Origin: Nitrosomonadales bacterium
Lineage (GTDB): Bacteria; Pseudomonadota; Gammaproteobacteria; Burkholderiales; Methylophilaceae
Direction: 5' to 3'
Assembly: GCA_018657165.1 (NCBI GenBank)
Contig: JABHXS010000111.1
Location: forward strand, 1-16,590
DNA: 16,590 nucleotides
Part shown: positions 14,406 to 16,590 of the stretch, in pieces
How positions within the stretch are numbered: position 1 is the stretch's first letter
Layout: each line of letters starts with the position of its first letter
Notes under the pieces: generated by a model
The model's database searches: none
What the model was told of the DNA's origin: nothing
The model's input: only the letters and a program-made list of their open reading frames with translations
Program-made: the position numbers and the translations under genes

Positions 14406-16294
14406 TTTCTAAACTGAATAACTTGCGGATTATATTCTATATCGGCCAACGACCTTAAGTCATCAACGTAAGCATTGTCAATCTCATTTTTAAGGGCAGC
14501 TACATACTCATCCCGATAAATATCTACGGATAAATTATCAGTAACCTCATTACTAATAACGTTATTTAGCCTTACAACAATGTACTCATCCTTTGCTGGA
14601 TCATAAATACCCTCGTAGGAAGGAAGTTTGTCTTGATTCATACTAAATATTGCTCTAACGATAGGTTTAGAAATTCCTTGAGGGTCTACCTTGTCAATAA
14701 CTAACTCATCAATCCATTCAACTTTTTCAGATTTAGATTCTAATTTTTTAATTAACGCCTCACCATCAGAAACCATTAGTTTTTGTGCATTACTTTTGAT
14801 TAAAAATTCTTTTATTTCCTTTTTGGTGTCATCAAGTGTTCTTGGGGCGCTAGGCTTAAAATCTATCACTTGAGCTGAAATTAAATTGTTTGGAGAAACT
14901 TCAATTGCATTGATATTGGTTTTAAGTTCAATCGCTTCTGGATCAAATACGGCTTGAGCAAAAGCCTCATTGTTAAAAAATTTCGTCGCTGTATCAAGTG
15001 TCAACCACTGACTTTCCTGTATAGTTAAATCAAATTTATCAGCTGCTGGTTGGAGAGAATCTGATTTTTCATATATTAAGTTTGCAAATTCCTCAGCGCC
15101 CTCTGCATAAATTTGTTGGGCCTTAGCGTACAAAATTTCACCTTTGATTTGTGCCTTTACAGAGTCGAAGGTAACTTCTTCCCCCTTAATCTCTGTTAAT
15201 TTGATAATATGAAATCCAAACTGGGTTTTAACTAATGGAGACACATCCCCTACTTTCATATCAAAAACAGTTTCATCAAATTCTTTTACCATCATCCCTC
15301 TAGAAAAAAATCCAAGATCACCGCCTTTTTTTGCAGATTCAGAGTCTTTGGAATGTTCTTTTGCTAGGTCATCAAATTTCTTGGGTGATTTAATAGCCCT
15401 ATCTCTAACTGATTCAGCTAATTTCCTAGTTTCATTTAATTCTTCGTTGGTCATATCTGAATCTGTTGAAAATAAGATATGTTTTGCTCGTCTCTCTTGT
15501 GAACCCTCAAATTGGGCTTTATTTTCCTCAAAATATTGCTTTACTTCCGCATCTGTAATTTTTACTTTTGGGAGAATTTCTGCAACTGAGTAAAGTAAAA
15601 AATTTACCTTTACCTGATCTGGCATAATAAAGTTGTTAGGGTTTGTCTCATAATAATTTTTAATTTCATCATCACCAACCTTAACCTTCTTCAAATAATC
15701 ATCAAGCCTAAGCTCTAACATACTAATATCTCTTTTCTGATATGCTAAATTTACAAGCTTCTGGATTTTTTCTTTAGTTACAAAAATATACTTATTTATG
15801 CTGTCTTTAACTTGTTGTTTAGCTAGATCTTTACGAATCAATTCATCAAGTTTTTTAGGGGTCAAATTTTGCCTCATAGCTAAATTGTCATAAGCTTCCT
15901 GGTCAAATTTTCCATTTCTTTGGAACCCCGGCATCCCTAATATATATTGACTGAGTTGATTGTCACTAATAATAAAATCAGCTCTAATTACCTCTTGAGC
16001 TACTAACTTTGAGGCAATCATTCCATCTAGCACGCTCTTTCTAAACTCTGCAGTTTCAAAAATAGCAGGATCTGGGGGTGTGCTTTGATTTAGGAACTGA
16101 TCTTTAACTCGATTTAGTGCATTTTGATAACTCTGAATAGTAATTGACTCTCCATTTACTTTTGCAGCATAAACATCGTCACCTATTGAGCTTAAATATG
16201 AATCAATTCCGAACAAAGCAAAAGGGATGATGATGATAACTAAGACAACTTTAGCAAATTTTGATTGAGTATTATTTCGTATTTTATCTAACAT
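14402..16294 (-). CDS. ppiD: Periplasmic folding chaperone/peptidyl-prolyl isomerase PpiD
   Basis: PpiD is an inner-membrane-anchored periplasmic chaperone that meets proteins leaving the Sec translocon. A single N-terminal membrane segment (about 15-33, VVLVIIIIPFALFGIDSYL) follows a basic cytoplasmic start, and the rest is periplasmic. A SurA-like chaperone region covers about 40-200. One parvulin domain lies at about 266-368, with KHILF (H272), GGDLGFF and FGFHIIKL (H362). These parvulin core residues are retained, whereas the E. coli PpiD domain is reported to lack isomerase activity. The 630-residue length is typical (E. coli 623). No clear ribosome-binding site precedes the ATG at 16294; the upstream bases are A/T-rich. 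In E. coli ppiD follows hupB; here two tRNA genes are directly upstream. Confidence 0.94.
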   Translation of the reverse strand: MLDKIRNNTQSKFAKVVLVIIIIPFALFGIDSYLSSIGDDVYAAKVNGESITIQSYQNALNRVKDQFLNQSTPPDPAIFETAEFRKSVLDGMIASKLVAQEVIRADFIISDNQLSQYILGMPGFQRNGKFDQEAYDNLAMRQNLTPKKLDELIRKDLAKQQVKDSINKYIFVTKEKIQKLVNLAYQKRDISMLELRLDDYLKKVKVGDDEIKNYYETNPNNFIMPDQVKVNFLLYSVAEILPKVKITDAEVKQYFEENKAQFEGSQERRAKHILFSTDSDMTNEELNETRKLAESVRDRAIKSPKKFDDLAKEHSKDSESAKKGGDLGFFSRGMMVKEFDETVFDMKVGDVSPLVKTQFGFHIIKLTEIKGEEVTFDSVKAQIKGEILYAKAQQIYAEGAEEFANLIYEKSDSLQPAADKFDLTIQESQWLTLDTATKFFNNEAFAQAVFDPEAIELKTNINAIEVSPNNLISAQVIDFKPSAPRTLDDTKKEIKEFLIKSNAQKLMVSDGEALIKKLESKSEKVEWIDELVIDKVDPQGISKPIVRAIFSMNQDKLPSYEGIYDPAKDEYIVVRLNNVISNEVTDNLSVDIYRDEYVAALKNEIDNAYVDDLRSLADIEYNPQVIQFRN

Positions 16295-16348
16295 ATTTTT
16301 TATAATCTGAATTTATGTATCCGACTTTTTATCACACATTAAAGTTCT

Positions 16349-16385
16349 TTTATTAAATCAATAAGCCAAACATATGGCTTATTGA
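16349..16385 (-). terminator. Probable terminator after the tRNA-Val/tRNA-Asp unit
   Basis: TCAATAAGCC at 16358-16367 and GGCTTATTGA at 16376-16385 pair perfectly as a 10-bp stem with an 8-nt loop, beginning 7 nt after the CCA end of tRNA-Asp. On the minus strand it is followed by TTTAAT, a weak and broken U tract. The position fits a factor-independent terminator for the tRNA transcript; with so weak a U run, some readthrough into ppiD is possible. Confidence 0.6.
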
Positions 16386-16391
16386 AATATT

Positions 16392-16468
16392 TGGCGGAGT
16401 GGACGGGACTCGAACCCGCGACCCCCGGCGTGACAGGCCGGTATTCTAACCAACTGAACTACCACTCC
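16392..16468 (-). tRNA. tRNA-Asp (anticodon GTC)
   Basis: The minus strand folds as a standard cloverleaf of 77 nt including an encoded CCA end. Acceptor arms GGAGTGG and CCACTCC pair perfectly with discriminator G. The D arm reads TAGTTCAGTTGGTTAGA. The anticodon loop CTGTCAC carries GTC. The T arm contains GGTTCGAGTCC. GTC reads the GAC and GAU aspartate codons, and its wobble G is the usual site of queuosine modification, to which queD in this window contributes. It lies 5 nt downstream of tRNA-Val. Confidence 0.97.
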
Positions 16469-16473
16469 TAAAC

Positions 16474-16549
16474 TGGTGGGTGCTACAGGGTTCGAACCTG
16501 TGACATTCGCCTTGTAAGGGCGACGCTCTACCAACTGAGCTAAGCACCC
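16474..16549 (-). tRNA. tRNA-Val (anticodon TAC)
   Basis: The minus strand folds as a 76-nt cloverleaf with an encoded CCA. Acceptor arms GGGTGCT and AGCACCC pair perfectly with discriminator A. The D arm reads TAGCTCAGTTGGTAGA. The anticodon loop CTTACAA carries TAC, and the T arm has the standard GGTTCGAACC. It is the promoter-proximal member of a two-tRNA unit with tRNA-Asp. Confidence 0.97.
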
Positions 16550-16573
16550 AAATTGTCAAATTTGAGCTCGGCA

Positions 16574-16579
16574 ATTTTA
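16574..16579 (-). promoter_or_regulatory. Candidate -10 box of the tRNA-Val/tRNA-Asp promoter
   Basis: TAAAAT on the minus strand lies about 25 nt upstream of the tRNA-Val 5' end and is followed by the GC-rich stretch GCCGAGC. A GC-rich discriminator is usual for stringently controlled stable-RNA promoters. The -35 region falls at or beyond the window edge, so it cannot be judged. Confidence 0.3.
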
Positions 16580-16590
16580 CAATAAAGTTA

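Noticed and set aside
16550..16560. TTGACA on the minus strand just upstream of tRNA-Val as a -35 box
   Set aside because: A -10 box 17 bp further on would lie inside the tRNA. The match is probably accidental.
1..16590. Mobile elements, CRISPR arrays, prophage or defence genes
   Set aside because: No transposase, integrase, spaced repeats, attachment sites or defence-type proteins were found. The tRNA genes are intact and not flanked by a partial duplicate inside the window.

Overview
The window looks like chromosomal core DNA from a small, AT-rich proteobacterium. The proteins have a betaproteobacterial flavour: the tRNA-Val/tRNA-Asp pair sits upstream of ppiD, rnhA and dnaQ are co-directional and overlap, and a YafS-like methyltransferase lies beside gloB and mltD. 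Very short or negative gene spacing, high AT content and lysine-rich proteins suggest a streamlined planktonic lineage, perhaps of the Methylophilales/OM43 type. That placement is inference from memory, not from a search. I see no phage, insertion sequence, CRISPR array, integrase or toxin-antitoxin module. No part of the window convincingly looks like a new system.

Layout. Bases 1-839 (minus) hold most of rluC, cut by the window edge. A 358-bp AT-rich divergent spacer with two small hairpins follows, then rne (RNase E, plus, 1198-3408). crcB and orn (minus, 3389-4328) form a two-gene unit whose end overlaps the end of rne. A Ste24/M48 membrane protease and queD (plus, 4438-6128) form another pair. 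Next comes a minus-strand cluster (7914 down to 6145): YafS-like methyltransferase, rnhA, dnaQ. Divergent from it, with only 44 bp between, a long plus-strand unit runs gloB, mltD, a peptide-type ABC binding lipoprotein, two ABC permeases and fabI (7959-14405). ppiD (minus, 16294-14402) meets fabI tail to tail. Upstream of ppiD lie tRNA-Asp(GTC) and tRNA-Val(TAC) on the minus strand, with a probable terminator hairpin between tRNA-Asp and ppiD.

How the genes work together. RluC, RNase E, Orn, RNase HI and the two tRNAs belong to RNA modification, decay and translation; RNase E makes decay fragments and Orn clears the last dinucleotides. DnaQ and RNase HI serve replication fidelity and RNA-DNA hybrid removal. 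MltD, PpiD and the M48 protease act on the cell wall and on envelope protein quality. QueD feeds queuosine synthesis, GloB detoxifies methylglyoxal adducts, CrcB exports fluoride and FabI completes fatty-acid elongation. The binding protein and two permeases form an importer whose ATPase genes are not in the window.

Points worth a second look are an exact 21-bp in-frame repeat shared by the catalytic domain and the tail of rne, a tandem 18-bp duplication in the same tail, the structured and A-rich rne leader, the ATPase-less transporter operon, and a His/Cys cluster at the mature N terminus of a MltD that has no lipobox.
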